Part shown: positions 51,814 through 60,670 of the stretch, piece by piece | How the letters are laid out: each line of letters opens with the position of its first letter | How positions within the stretch are numbered: the stretch's first letter is position 1 | Assembly (NCBI GenBank): GCA_003225055.1 | Contig: QIAU01000120.1 | Location: forward strand, 62,001-126,000 | Length of the DNA: 64,000 nt | Direction of reading: 5' to 3' | Source: Acidobacteriota bacterium | GTDB lineage: Bacteria; Acidobacteriota; Terriglobia; Terriglobales; Acidobacteriaceae | Translations under genes and position numbers: made by a program | Notes under the pieces: model-generated | The model's database searches: none | Told to the model about the DNA's origin: nothing | The model's input: the letters and a program-made list of their open reading frames with translations, nothing else

Positions 51814-52740
51814 ATGCACGTGCATTCTGGCCCTCGAGCGAGCACCAACCCTTCCGGGGTACTGAAGATCTCCTCGCTGGTGACTCTGGCCTATATCGTG
51901 CTGCTGGTAATCGCCGGCTTCCGGGCGCACTCGCTGGCGCTGCTGGCTGAGGCGGGCCACAACCTGTCGGACTTCCTTGCCCTGCTGCTCTCGTTGACCG
52001 CGGTTTATTTGCAAGCTCGTCCGCCCAGCGCGACCAAGACTTATGGCTATCATCGCGCGGGCGTACTTGCCGCTCTGGTGAACTCAGTTTCGCTCGTAGC
52101 CGTCTCATTCCTGATTTTCTACGAAGCCTTCCGGCGTCTGGAAATCCCGCAGCAGGTTCATGCGGGGGTGATGATCGGTGTTGCGGCCGGCGGCGTGGTG
52201 ATGAACGGCGTCATCGCCGTGCTTCTTTACCGCACCAGCCGCGACGTTAACATCCGCAGCGCCCTGCTGCACGAAGTGGGGGACACGCTTTCCACCGCGG
52301 CCGTCATCGGCGGCGGCTGGGCGATCGCGCTGACCGGCCAGTACTGGATCGACTCGGCGCTCTCTTTCGGCATCGGCGCGCTGATCCTGTGGTCATCCTT
52401 CGGCATCGCACGCGAGACGCTGAATATCCTGCTGGAAGGCACCCCCCGCGGCATGAAGCTGGACCGGGTAGAGGAAGCTATTCGCTCGATTGACGGCGTA
52501 AACGACGTGCATGACCTGCACGTCTGGAGCATCGGCTCGGAGACTCACGCCCTCTCCTGCCACATCGCCATCGCCGACATTCCACCCTCGGCGAGCGAGC
52601 GCATCCTGCGAGACGTGAAAGACCGACTGCTGCATGATTTCCGCATCGATCACACAACGATCCAGTTCGAACACGTGGAGTGCGAAGTAGCGCACGGCTG
52701 CGTGATTCCTGTCAACGACGCCGAAGAGCATCACCCCTAA
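51814..52740 (+). CDS. Cation diffusion facilitator (zinc/divalent metal efflux)
   Basis: 308 aa from ATG 51814. Six transmembrane helices and a cytoplasmic C-terminal domain. Metal-site motifs AEAGHNLSDFLAL (TM2, HxxxD) and LLHEVGDTLSTAAVIGG (TM5, HxxxD) indicate the zinc-type CDF (CzcD/ZitB). TKTYGYHRAGVLAALVN and the C-terminal GVNDVHDLHVWSIGSETHALSCHIAI complete it. Exports Zn2+ and perhaps Co2+/Cd2+ in exchange for protons. The N-terminus has a short His motif (MHVHSG); the long His loop of some members is absent. Confidence 0.94.
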   Translation: MHVHSGPRASTNPSGVLKISSLVTLAYIVLLVIAGFRAHSLALLAEAGHNLSDFLALLLSLTAVYLQARPPSATKTYGYHRAGVLAALVNSVSLVAVSFLIFYEAFRRLEIPQQVHAGVMIGVAAGGVVMNGVIAVLLYRTSRDVNIRSALLHEVGDTLSTAAVIGGGWAIALTGQYWIDSALSFGIGALILWSSFGIARETLNILLEGTPRGMKLDRVEEAIRSIDGVNDVHDLHVWSIGSETHALSCHIAIADIPPSASERILRDVKDRLLHDFRIDHTTIQFEHVECEVAHGCVIPVNDAEEHHP

Positions 52741-52757
52741 ACTGTCATTGTGAAATT

Positions 52758-52901
52758 GTCATCCTGAGCGAACAAGCGGTTTGCAATTCGCGAACGGACT
52801 TGCGGAGTCGAAGGATCCCTACGACACGGAGCGACGGCTGCCGCCTCGAGGAATTGGGAGCCTGGCCGAAACCGAGATCCTTCCCAGCGCAGGATGACAA
52901 G
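52758..52901. repeat. 'tcatcctgagcgaa ... gaaggatcc ... aggatgacaag' repeats
   Basis: gtcatcctgagcgaa at 52758-52772, gtcgaaggatccct at about 52807-52820, and gagatccttcccagcgcagg at 52879-52898, then atgacaag. The opposed end words bracket the 180-bp gap between the CDF gene and the ligase. Confidence 0.6.
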
Positions 52902-52920
52902 CCCTGCCCGGACCACCGGC

Positions 52921-54711
52921 CTAGAGTAATGGCGAGGTTTTTCCCGCGTGCTGTCGCTCGTAAATTTCCCTCACCCGTTCGATCGTGTCTGCCCCTTCCG
53001 GCAATTTATCTGGCCGCAGCCGCACGATCCTGGGAAATCGCAAGGCATACCCGCTATTGTGCCGATCGGAACGCATCATGTTGTTAAATGCGACTTCCAC
53101 CACGATCTTCGGCTCCACTTCGAGCAGCAATCCATGGTCGGTGACCGTGTGTTCGAGAAACCAGTTGGTCATCTCGGCGATTTCGGAATCGGTCAACCCC
53201 GAGTAGGCTTTCCCGATATTCACCAGCCGGTCTCCGTCCCGGACGGCAAACGTGTAGTCGCTGAGCACGCCAATCCTCTTTCCATGTCCGTACTCAACCG
53301 CTGTGACCACGACATCCAAGGTGGCCAGCTCGCGTTTCATCTTCAGCCACGATTTGCCACGCCGGCCAGGTGTATAGGCGGAATCAAGATCTTTGATCAT
53401 CAGCCCCTCGTTGCCCCGAGCCCGTGCGGCAACAAACAATTCCTCCAACTGCTCCGGGGCCGACGCCCGGAATACAAGAGCCCGAATCACGTGCGCAGCA
53501 GCCGGCAATTGGTCAGGCTCGAACAAAAGTTGCCCCTGGGCCGGTCCCCTGCTCTCGACTCCCTGCGCCCTGGGTGCGGACAACAGCCGGTTGAGAATCT
53601 CCCCCCGCTCACGCCAAGGCCGATCAATCGCCAGCTCGCCTCCCGCGTACAGAACATCAAACGCAAGATAGGCGACAGGCACCTGCCGCATTAATTCTTC
53701 GCTGACCTTCTTACGCCCCAGCCGCTGCTGCAGCGCGCTGAACGGCAAGGCTCGTCCCTGCTCGGGAGGATCTTGGGGCGGATAACTCCACGCCACGATC
53801 TCGCCATCGAGAATCGCCTCTTCTGCCAATCCCGAAAGCGCGTCTCGCAACTCGGGGAATGACTCGGTGATTTCATCTCGCGTCCGAGAAAAAATCTTCA
53901 CCTCTCGGCCGGAACAGTGCGCCTGGGCTCGAATGCCATCGTATTTGTCCTCAACGGCGGCGTTTGAGAAGTAGCTCAACCCTTCCTCGGGAGACTCGAC
54001 CGGACTGGCCAGCATGAAGCCGAGCGGATGGAACAATCGCATTCTCGCCTCGGCGAGATGGCCCTGGGCAGCTAGCTTCAACGTCTCGCCAACATCTCCC
54101 AGCAGCATGTTGGCACGCTGCACCTCGGGCAAGGTCGATCCATATGCTCTGGCGATTGCCTCTTCTACCAGGCTCTCCTTCAGACCGATACGCAGGTCGC
54201 CAGTCATGATCTTGATCAGATATTTGGCCTCTAAAGGCGTGGCCCGCGCCAGCAGTTCCCGCAACAGAGCGCCCTTGGCAGAAGCTCCGCGAGCCTTGGC
54301 GATCCCGCGGAAGAGCTTCTGCACCTCGATCGCATTCAGCGGATCTGTGCCCGGTTTCTTGGGGGGCAGCACCGCGGCGGCAACGGCTCCGAGGTCGCCG
54401 TGCTTTCGATAGCCAGCGGTGAGCGCGGCCTGGTTCTTACCTGATAGGTCCTGGACCGACTGCCAGAGCAGCCCTCCCCCGACCTGCAGCGGGCTGTCGT
54501 CCCACATGGGAAACGGCCGTCCCGAGAGGAACACGGCCGAGACAGCCGCTTCCTCTGCCCGCCGCGACTTCAGGTAGTCGGCGACAATCGCGATCTTCTC
54601 CAGCTTCTTGGTGGTGGCCGCGATGCGCTCACAAGCTTCCGCCAGCAGCAGCATGGCAGTTTCGATGCTCGGTCCCTCCCGCCAGACTCTAACCATCTCG
54701 CAGATTGGCAC
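52921..54711 (-). CDS. ATP-dependent DNA ligase
   Basis: 596 aa with three domains. The N-terminal DNA-binding domain (about 20-190) includes ACERIAATTKKLEKIAIVADYL and KYLIKIMTGDLRIGLKESLVEEAIARAYG. The adenylation core has catalytic Lys in motif I VEDKYDGIRAQAH (about residue 257), motif III LAFDVLYAGG, IIIa/IV GNEGLMIKDLDSAYTPGRRGKSWLKMKRE, and the C-terminal OB domain EVAFNNMMRSDRHNSGYALRFPRIVRLR. This is the archaeal/LigB-like type, additional to the NAD-dependent LigA bacteria use for replication. No Ku or LigD partner is adjacent. Start uncertain: GTG 54711, or ATG 54657 at MLLLAEACERI. Confidence 0.92.
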   Translation of the reverse strand: MPICEMVRVWREGPSIETAMLLLAEACERIAATTKKLEKIAIVADYLKSRRAEEAAVSAVFLSGRPFPMWDDSPLQVGGGLLWQSVQDLSGKNQAALTAGYRKHGDLGAVAAAVLPPKKPGTDPLNAIEVQKLFRGIAKARGASAKGALLRELLARATPLEAKYLIKIMTGDLRIGLKESLVEEAIARAYGSTLPEVQRANMLLGDVGETLKLAAQGHLAEARMRLFHPLGFMLASPVESPEEGLSYFSNAAVEDKYDGIRAQAHCSGREVKIFSRTRDEITESFPELRDALSGLAEEAILDGEIVAWSYPPQDPPEQGRALPFSALQQRLGRKKVSEELMRQVPVAYLAFDVLYAGGELAIDRPWRERGEILNRLLSAPRAQGVESRGPAQGQLLFEPDQLPAAAHVIRALVFRASAPEQLEELFVAARARGNEGLMIKDLDSAYTPGRRGKSWLKMKRELATLDVVVTAVEYGHGKRIGVLSDYTFAVRDGDRLVNIGKAYSGLTDSEIAEMTNWFLEHTVTDHGLLLEVEPKIVVEVAFNNMMRSDRHNSGYALRFPRIVRLRPDKLPEGADTIERVREIYERQHAGKTSPLL

Positions 54712-54802
54712 TTAGATCACAGATGTGGATATCGGAATCAACCCCGAGCTGTGATAGTCTTAGGGTTTGCGGCGTCTGCCCGGAAGGAATCATCTAACTT
54801 AT

Positions 54803-55789
54803 ATGAATCGGTTACGCACCCTCTGGCGTTTTCTCGTCGCTGTTCAACTTCTGCCTGCGCTCGAAGGCGGCGAAGAGACCCTCGTTGGCGGCCAAGCCGT
54901 GCTGGAAGGCGTGATGATGCGTTCCCCGCACGCCTGGGGAATTGCGGTCCGCAAACCCTCCGGCGAAATGGCTATCCATAGCGAACCTTTGGCGCGCCTC
55001 TCGGAAAAGCATAAGTGGATGGGATGGCCGGTTGTTCGTGGCGTAATGACTCTCGGCCACGCCATGACTCTGGGCTTCCGGGCCCTGCGCTATTCGGCCA
55101 ATGTTGTATTGGACCAGGTGCCTGCCGACGAAAACGGCAAGAAGCTCAAAATTAGCGGCTGGCTGGCGGCCGTCAACATCGTCATTTCGGTGGGCTTCTT
55201 CATTTTAATGTACAAGTTCCTGCCGCTGGTGGCGGCCACGGAGTTGAAGCGTCTCAATCCCGCTCTTGGTGAGCGGATTACCTTCAACCTGATCGACGGC
55301 GCGATCCGCATAGTTCTATTCCTGCTATTCATCTGGGGAACGTCGTTGTTGCGCGACATACGCCGCGTGTATCAGTATCATGGCGCCGAGCACAAGACCG
55401 TTTTCGCCTTCGAGGCGGGCGATCCGCTAAACACCGGAGAAGTGCAGAAGTACTCGACCTATCACCCGCGCTGCGGAACCAGCTTTCTGATGACCGTGAT
55501 GATCATCTCGATCCTGGTCTATACCCTAGTTCCGGCGGTGACGTTCTGGGGACGCTTTGCCGCTCGCATCGCTCTGCTGCCGCTTATCGCTGGCCTGTCA
55601 TACGAGATCATCCGCTTCGCCGCCAAGCATCGTGGCTCGCTGTTCGCGCTCATGACTGCTCCTGGCCTGTGGTTGCAACGCATCACTACGCAGCCGCCTT
55701 CGAATGACCAGGTCGAGTGCGCCATCAAGGCGCTCGACGGAGCCATGGAACTGGAAAAGCAACATGGCGGAGAGTTAGTGATCGCCTAG
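54803..55789 (+). CDS. DUF1385 integral membrane protein
   Basis: 328 aa from ATG 54803 (frame open from 54767). ETLVGGQAVLEGVMMRSPHAWGIAVRKPSGEM, then the hydrophobic WLAAVNIVISVGFFILMYKFLPL, GAIRIVLFLLFIWGTSLLRDIRRVYQYHGAEHKTVFAFEAGD, STYHPRCGTSFLMTVMIISILVYTL and KHRGSLFALMTAPGLWLQRITTQPP are characteristic of the DUF1385 family (B. subtilis YqhQ). Function unknown. Its place upstream of prfA-prmC is conserved in many bacteria, suggesting a link to translation termination or just an old operon. Confidence 0.9.
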   Translation: MNRLRTLWRFLVAVQLLPALEGGEETLVGGQAVLEGVMMRSPHAWGIAVRKPSGEMAIHSEPLARLSEKHKWMGWPVVRGVMTLGHAMTLGFRALRYSANVVLDQVPADENGKKLKISGWLAAVNIVISVGFFILMYKFLPLVAATELKRLNPALGERITFNLIDGAIRIVLFLLFIWGTSLLRDIRRVYQYHGAEHKTVFAFEAGDPLNTGEVQKYSTYHPRCGTSFLMTVMIISILVYTLVPAVTFWGRFAARIALLPLIAGLSYEIIRFAAKHRGSLFALMTAPGLWLQRITTQPPSNDQVECAIKALDGAMELEKQHGGELVIA

Positions 55790-55805
55790 CGGCCCCCATC
55801 CCGCA

Positions 55806-55916
55806 GTTCTCGGTTGCCGGTTCTCAGTTCTCAGTTAAAACCGCTTACAATGAAACCGACAGCTGTAACTGCTGAGCATCTCGTCACTCTATCGTGCAAC
55901 CGAGAACTAAGAACCA
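55806..55916. repeat. Inverted-repeat element abutting the prfA start
   Basis: gttctcggttgc (55806-55817) is perfectly inverted at gcaaccgagaac (55896-55907). Iterated gagaac/ttctca words flank both arms. The right end finishes 1 bp before the prfA ATG. Confidence 0.65.
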
Positions 55917-56996
55917 ATGTTTGAGCGTCTGGACCAAATTGAAGCCCGCTACGAGGAACTCACCCACGCCCTCGCATCGCCGGAGATCATGAACGATTCG
56001 GCGAAATACCAGAAGACTGCCAAGGCGCACAGCGAAATCGCTCCCGTAGTCGAAGGCTATCGCGAGTACAAGGATCTGAAGAAGGGTATCGCCGAAAGCA
56101 AGGCCGTGCTGGCCGACGAAAAAGATCCCGAGATGCGCGCCTACGCCCAGGAAGAGCTGGACAAACTCGAAGCCCGCCTCGCCGAAACCGAGCAGGAACT
56201 GAAGGTCCTTCTCCTTCCCAAAGATCCCAATGACGAAAAAAACGTCGTCTTGGAAATCCGCGCCGGTACTGGGGGCGATGAGGCCACCTTGTTCGCTGCC
56301 GAGATGTTCCGCATGTACACCCGTTACGCCGAGAGTCAGGGCTGGAAGGTCGAGGTGCTGAATACTTCCGAGTCAGGGGTTGGCGGGTTGAAGGAAGTGA
56401 TTGCCATGATTTCTGGCGACCGGGTCTACTCCCACCTGAAATATGAGAGCGGCGTGCACCGGGTGCAGCGGGTGCCCCAAACTGAGCAGCAGGGTCGCGT
56501 GCACACTTCTGCGGTTACCATCGCCGTGCTGGCTGAAGCCGAGGACGTTGATGTCAAGATCGAACCGAAAGACCTGCGTATCGATACCTTCTGCTCCTCG
56601 GGTCCCGGCGGTCAGTCTGTGAATACGACCTATTCGGCGGTGCGCATCACACACCTTCCCACCAATACCGTGGTCAGCTGTCAGGACGAAAAGTCGCAAA
56701 TCAAGAACCGCGACAAGGCCATGCGGGTGCTGCGCTCCCGTCTTTATGAGATGGAAATGCAGAGGCAGCAGGAGGCTTTGGCGAGAGAACGCAAGACCAT
56801 GGTGGGCAGCGGAGACCGCAGCGAAAAAATCCGCACCTACAATTTCCCGCAGAACCGCGTAACCGACCACCGCATCGGGCTCACCATTCACCAGCTAGAA
56901 GCCGTGATGGACGGCAAGCTCCAGCCGCTGGTGGAAGCGCTGGTGACCCATTACCAGGCGGAAAAGCTCAAGCATGAAACCGCATCGGTGGTCTAA
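55917..56996 (+). CDS. prfA: Peptide chain release factor 1
   Basis: Recognises UAA/UAG and triggers peptide release. 359 aa. Coiled-coil domain 1 (about 1-100), [23 protein letters not shown], the stop-codon-reading PxT region [20 protein letters not shown], and the catalytic GGQ loop [25 protein letters not shown], then [18 protein letters not shown] and RIRTYNFPQ-type [21 protein letters not shown]. No RF2-type SPF motif is present, so it is RF1. The ATG directly follows an inverted repeat and no Shine-Dalgarno sequence is visible. Confidence 0.97.
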   Translation: MFERLDQIEARYEELTHALASPEIMNDSAKYQKTAKAHSEIAPVVEGYREYKDLKKGIAESKAVLADEKDPEMRAYAQEELDKLEARLAETEQELKVLLLPKDPNDEKNVVLEIRAGTGGDEATLFAAEMFRMYTRYAESQGWKVEVLNTSESGVGGLKEVIAMISGDRVYSHLKYESGVHRVQRVPQTEQQGRVHTSAVTIAVLAEAEDVDVKIEPKDLRIDTFCSSGPGGQSVNTTYSAVRITHLPTNTVVSCQDEKSQIKNRDKAMRVLRSRLYEMEMQRQQEALARERKTMVGSGDRSEKIRTYNFPQNRVTDHRIGLTIHQLEAVMDGKLQPLVEALVTHYQAEKLKHETASVV

Positions 56997-57030
56997 GTAG
57001 CCGTCCCGGCCGAGCCCACGTAGGACAAAC

Positions 57031-57053
57031 GCCCTCGGCTGCCCAGCCGAGCG
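57031..57053. repeat. 'gccctcggctgcccagccgagcg' palindromic repeat
   Basis: 21 of 23 bases match 47874-47896. The core ggctgcccagcc is a near palindrome. It sits in the 80-bp gap between prfA and prmC. Confidence 0.55.
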
Positions 57054-57076
57054 AAGCTCGGCAGTTTTTCTCCGCC

Positions 57077-57934
57077 GTGTTCAAATTTCCCATGCGCCTG
57101 AAAGACGCTCTCACTTCCGCCCTTGACCGTCTCACCACTGCTGATGTCGGCTCGCCGCGCATGAACGCGGAAGTGCTTCTAATGTTCGCTCTGAACTGCG
57201 ATCGCGCCTACCTCTACGCCCATCCCGAGCGCACACTGACGAAGGAGGAAACCAACCGCTATGACGAAGCACTTGCCCAGCGCTCCCGCGGAATCCCCTC
57301 ACAATACATCACCGGCCACCAGGAATTCTGGGGAATGGACCTGATCGTTTCACCGGCCGTGCTGATCCCCAGGCCCGAAACGGAGCACGCGACCGAAACC
57401 GCGCTACCCCTTGCGCGCACCATCGCAAAACCAAAGATCATTGACGTTGGAACCGGTTCCGGCTGTATTGCGCTTGCCTTAGCCAAGGAACTGCCCGAAG
57501 CCGAAATCCACGCCACCGAGATTTCTCCAGCCGCCCTGGAGATTGCCAGAGCCAACGCCGTTCGACATCAACTAGAATCCCGGATCCAGTTTCATCAGAC
57601 CCATTTGCTCAAGGGTCTTGAAGCGGACTCGTTTGACCTTGTCATTTCCAATCCCCCTTACGTCGGCGAATCCGAACAGGACCAGGTTCAACTCGAAGTC
57701 CGCAAGTTCGAACCGCGCAGCGCTGTGTTTGCCGGTCCGACGGGCTTGGAAATTATCGCCGAGCTTATCCCGGCAGCTCAAGAGGCCCTCAAACCCGGCG
57801 GCTGGCTGATTATGGAAATCAGCGGCTCTATCGCCGAGGGAGTACGTCAGTTGCTGGGAACTTGGCAGGACGTCCGAATCACGAACGATCTGCAGGGAAT
57901 CCCCCGGGTCGCCTCCGCGCGCAAGCCCCAATAG
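57077..57934 (+). CDS. prmC: Release factor glutamine methyltransferase PrmC (HemK)
   Basis: Methylates the GGQ glutamine of release factors. 285 aa from GTG 57077, or 280 from ATG 57092 (MRLKDALTSAL), which fits the family slightly better. N-terminal helical domain with RSRGIPSQYITGHQEFWGMDLIVSPAVLIPRPETEHATE, SAM-binding IIDVGTGSGCIALALAKELP, and the catalytic NPPY in FDLVISNPPYVGESEQ. C-terminal PGGWLIMEISG closes it. Paired with prfA, its substrate. Confidence 0.95.
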   Translation: MFKFPMRLKDALTSALDRLTTADVGSPRMNAEVLLMFALNCDRAYLYAHPERTLTKEETNRYDEALAQRSRGIPSQYITGHQEFWGMDLIVSPAVLIPRPETEHATETALPLARTIAKPKIIDVGTGSGCIALALAKELPEAEIHATEISPAALEIARANAVRHQLESRIQFHQTHLLKGLEADSFDLVISNPPYVGESEQDQVQLEVRKFEPRSAVFAGPTGLEIIAELIPAAQEALKPGGWLIMEISGSIAEGVRQLLGTWQDVRITNDLQGIPRVASARKPQ

Positions 57935-57965
57935 TTTTGCAGTGGTTTTGCCGCCCCGCTCTAGC

Positions 57966-58209
57966 CGTCTTCCATCTACTTCGGCTACACTAGGCGGGCT
58001 GCGCCGTACTAGGGTACGCATTCAGAGCCTGCCCTGGCGAAGTCGAAAGGTGTGTCGGTCATTCAGAATTATGGGCGGCCGCGCGGGGGATGAGCCATGC
58101 GCTGAAGCAGGTTGGCGCAGGGCCTTGGGCCCTGCATAATTCATTCCTCATAAGGAACGAGCTCTTAGCCACTGAGCAGCAAACAGTCCTCTCCGGCTTG
58201 GGAAACACG
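57966..58209 (+). other. Leader region of the TonB-dependent receptor gene
   Basis: No CDS. gcagggcc-ttg-ggccctgc (58117-58135) is a perfect 8-bp hairpin without a T-tract. The receptor frame is open from 58090 but its signal peptide starts at 58210. I find no cobalamin or other known riboswitch core. Confidence 0.35.
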
Positions 58210-60438
58210 ATGGTGCGTCTGCCGATTCTTGCATTGTCAATTCTTGTCTCAAGCGCCTTGGCCACCGCTCAAACCGTGATGGAAGGCGCCGTCCAGGACC
58301 TTTCCGGTAATCCCATCCACGATGCCAAGGTCGTTCTGCAACACACAAACGGCGTACCCGCGCAGATCAGCAACACCAACAGCAACGGCCGATTCCAGTT
58401 CGCCGCCGTGGACGCTGGCGCGTACCAGATAAAGACCGATGCCTCCGGTTTTTATCCGGCGCTGTATGAACTCACCGTCCGTCCTCGACAGGCGATTTCG
58501 CTCACGATCGAGTTACAGCCCGCCCAAGCCGTACAGCAGACGGTTGAAGTGAAGGAACTCTACCGCACCGTCGATCCGGAGAAAACAGGCAGCTCACAAA
58601 CGTTCACCCGTGAGGATCTGGAGGCCCTGCCCGATCCCTTGGTCGAGAATACGAACAACCTGGTCGCCAACCTCATGCCCGGGGCCAGCCAGAGCCACGA
58701 CAACTTCATCAACGTGCGCGGCAACGAGTTCTCCCTGCACGAATTCATCAACGGAACCTCTTTTCTCGACAACACGCAACCGCAGTTCGGCCCGGGAGTA
58801 AGCCCCCAGATCTTCGAAACAGTGGACCTGATGACCGGAGGCTTCGCTCCCGAATACGGCAATCGTTTCGGAGGCGTGCTGGATATCACGACCCGCTCCG
58901 GCGCTACCATGCAAGGCCACGGCGACGTGAATTTTCGCGGCGCAACCGTGAGCAACTACGATTTGAATGCCGATTACGGTGGCCAGATCGGCAAGATTGG
59001 CTACTACTTGTTTGCCGACGGTTTTACTTCCGGCCGCTATCTCGATCCGCCCCAACCGCTGGAATTGCACGATTTCGGTCAAGGCTCCCGCGCCACCGCC
59101 CAGTTGGACTGGCATTCGACCAAGGACATACTGAAGCTTCTGCTGATGGGCGGCGGCACGAATTTCCAGCAGCCGAATCTGGCGGAAGATCAAGCTGTAG
59201 GCCGAAACCCCGACCGGCATCTGCGGCAGCACACCGCCATCCTGAACTGGCTGCACAATTTCTCATCGAACACGCTGATCTCCAGCTCGCTCTACCAGCG
59301 TCTGGGCTCGGATCGGGTACTGCCGACCACCGATCCAATCACGCCGCTGTCGATTGCATCGCGCAGCACGCTAACCGTTGGCGTTAAGAGCGACATCTCC
59401 CATCTCTGGCGTAGCCACGCGATTAAAGGCGGCATTGACCTGCTTCGCCTCCGCGAATCGGAGAGTTTTTTCTTCGATAGCCGTGGCGATCCGGACATCT
59501 TTCCCGCCTTCAGCGGCGGCCAGCACGGTGGTCAGGCCAGCGTCTACCTGCAGGATCACTTTTCGCCCGTTCGGAATCTATGGCTGGATGCGGGGGCCCG
59601 CTATGATCGTTTCGCACTGGTGCGGACCGGTGTCCAGCTCAGTCCCCGTGTCGGGCTCGCGTACCATGCCGGCCGCACCAATACAGTCGTTCACGCCGCC
59701 TACAACCGTTTCTTCTCGCCCCCGCCCATCGAGTACTCGCTCCTGGCCAGCTTCATCGGCCACCATGCCGTCGACCCGGACCAGCGTGTGGGCGATGTGC
59801 AGGCGTATACGCAGAATTATTTCGAGGCTGGGCTAGCGCAGGAGCTGCACCCGAGGATCAGCCTGGAGCTGAACGCGTATCTTCACACCGGACACAACAG
59901 CTTCGAAAATCACGAGATCAGCATCTCGCGCATTTTCCTGCCGATTAACTTCCACACTGCCCGTTCGACCGGTGCCGAGTTGATCGTCAACATGCGGCAG
60001 CTCGAGCGGCTCGGAATCAGCGGGCGCTTCCAATACGCCCTGGCTCGGACATTTTTCTACGGCCCAGTCACCGGTGGCTTCACCGGCGACGAAGTTCTTG
60101 CCCCCGGCGAGCGCATCACGCCTGCCTTCGACCAGACCCATACCGGTACAGCTCAGCTCTTCTACCACAACCGTTGGCGCAGCTTCTGGTCCGGTAGTGC
60201 TCTTCGGTACGGCAGCGGGACGGTGGTCGAAAGAGGGCCTCGTCTGCCGCAACACCTGACCGCTGATCTAGCCGGCGGGTTTAATTTGTGGAGAGCCGAG
60301 CCGCGCCGCCTGGACCTTGAGTTCGACGCCACCAATATCTCGGATAGCCGCTACCAGATCGCCAAGGAAAGCGAAGAAATTCCCATCCAGTACGCGCCCT
60401 CACGAACGATAGGCGGCAGCTTGAAATTTCACTTCTAA
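58210..60438 (+). CDS. TonB-dependent outer-membrane receptor with carboxypeptidase-like N-domain
   Basis: 742 aa from ATG 58210, which begins a signal peptide (MVRLPILALSILVSSALATAQ). An N-terminal CarboxypepD_reg-like domain (about 25-105: MEGAVQDLSGNPIHDAKVVL, SNGRFQFAAVDAGAYQIKTDASGFYP) precedes the plug (TREDLEALPDPLVENTNN, FINVRGNEFSLHEFINGTSFLD, VDLMTGGFAPEYGNRFGGVLDITTRSG). A 22-strand-type barrel ends in ...GGSLKFHF with a terminal Phe. This extended domain layout is typical of Acidobacteriota and Bacteroidota SusC-like or oligosaccharide/siderophore receptors. No SusD partner is adjacent. Ligand unknown. It would depend on a TonB such as the one at 16.9 kb. Confidence 0.92.
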   Translation: MVRLPILALSILVSSALATAQTVMEGAVQDLSGNPIHDAKVVLQHTNGVPAQISNTNSNGRFQFAAVDAGAYQIKTDASGFYPALYELTVRPRQAISLTIELQPAQAVQQTVEVKELYRTVDPEKTGSSQTFTREDLEALPDPLVENTNNLVANLMPGASQSHDNFINVRGNEFSLHEFINGTSFLDNTQPQFGPGVSPQIFETVDLMTGGFAPEYGNRFGGVLDITTRSGATMQGHGDVNFRGATVSNYDLNADYGGQIGKIGYYLFADGFTSGRYLDPPQPLELHDFGQGSRATAQLDWHSTKDILKLLLMGGGTNFQQPNLAEDQAVGRNPDRHLRQHTAILNWLHNFSSNTLISSSLYQRLGSDRVLPTTDPITPLSIASRSTLTVGVKSDISHLWRSHAIKGGIDLLRLRESESFFFDSRGDPDIFPAFSGGQHGGQASVYLQDHFSPVRNLWLDAGARYDRFALVRTGVQLSPRVGLAYHAGRTNTVVHAAYNRFFSPPPIEYSLLASFIGHHAVDPDQRVGDVQAYTQNYFEAGLAQELHPRISLELNAYLHTGHNSFENHEISISRIFLPINFHTARSTGAELIVNMRQLERLGISGRFQYALARTFFYGPVTGGFTGDEVLAPGERITPAFDQTHTGTAQLFYHNRWRSFWSGSALRYGSGTVVERGPRLPQHLTADLAGGFNLWRAEPRRLDLEFDATNISDSRYQIAKESEEIPIQYAPSRTIGGSLKFHF

Positions 60439-60479
60439 GGAATCGCTCCGAGGTCCTTTTCCTTGTCCTTCCAAACGGA

Positions 60480-60507
60480 GTGAGGAATCTGCTTTCCTGT
60501 TCCTCAC
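60480..60507. repeat. Inverted repeat after the receptor gene
   Basis: gtgaggaa (60480-60487) inverted at ttcctcac (60500-60507), in the 232-bp gap between the converging receptor and purF; it may be a weak terminator. No gene is seen in 60439-60670. Confidence 0.4.
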
Positions 60508-60670
60508 GGCCAAGCAGAGTCCGCACGGCCGAAGCCGCTTGGGAAGGACCAGAAATTAGATAGGGTACCCGGGGCGACGAGTGGCGACAGTGTGGAGGCT
60601 GGTCTTTGAGCCACCCCGCCCGGGTCCAAGAGCCGGGGCCATCTCTTTCTCTTGAGGTTCTTGAGGAAAA

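Noticed and set aside
58117-58209. Possible cobalamin riboswitch before the TonB-dependent receptor
   Set aside because: A gccactg word and a hairpin are present, but the conserved B12-box and core sequences are missing.
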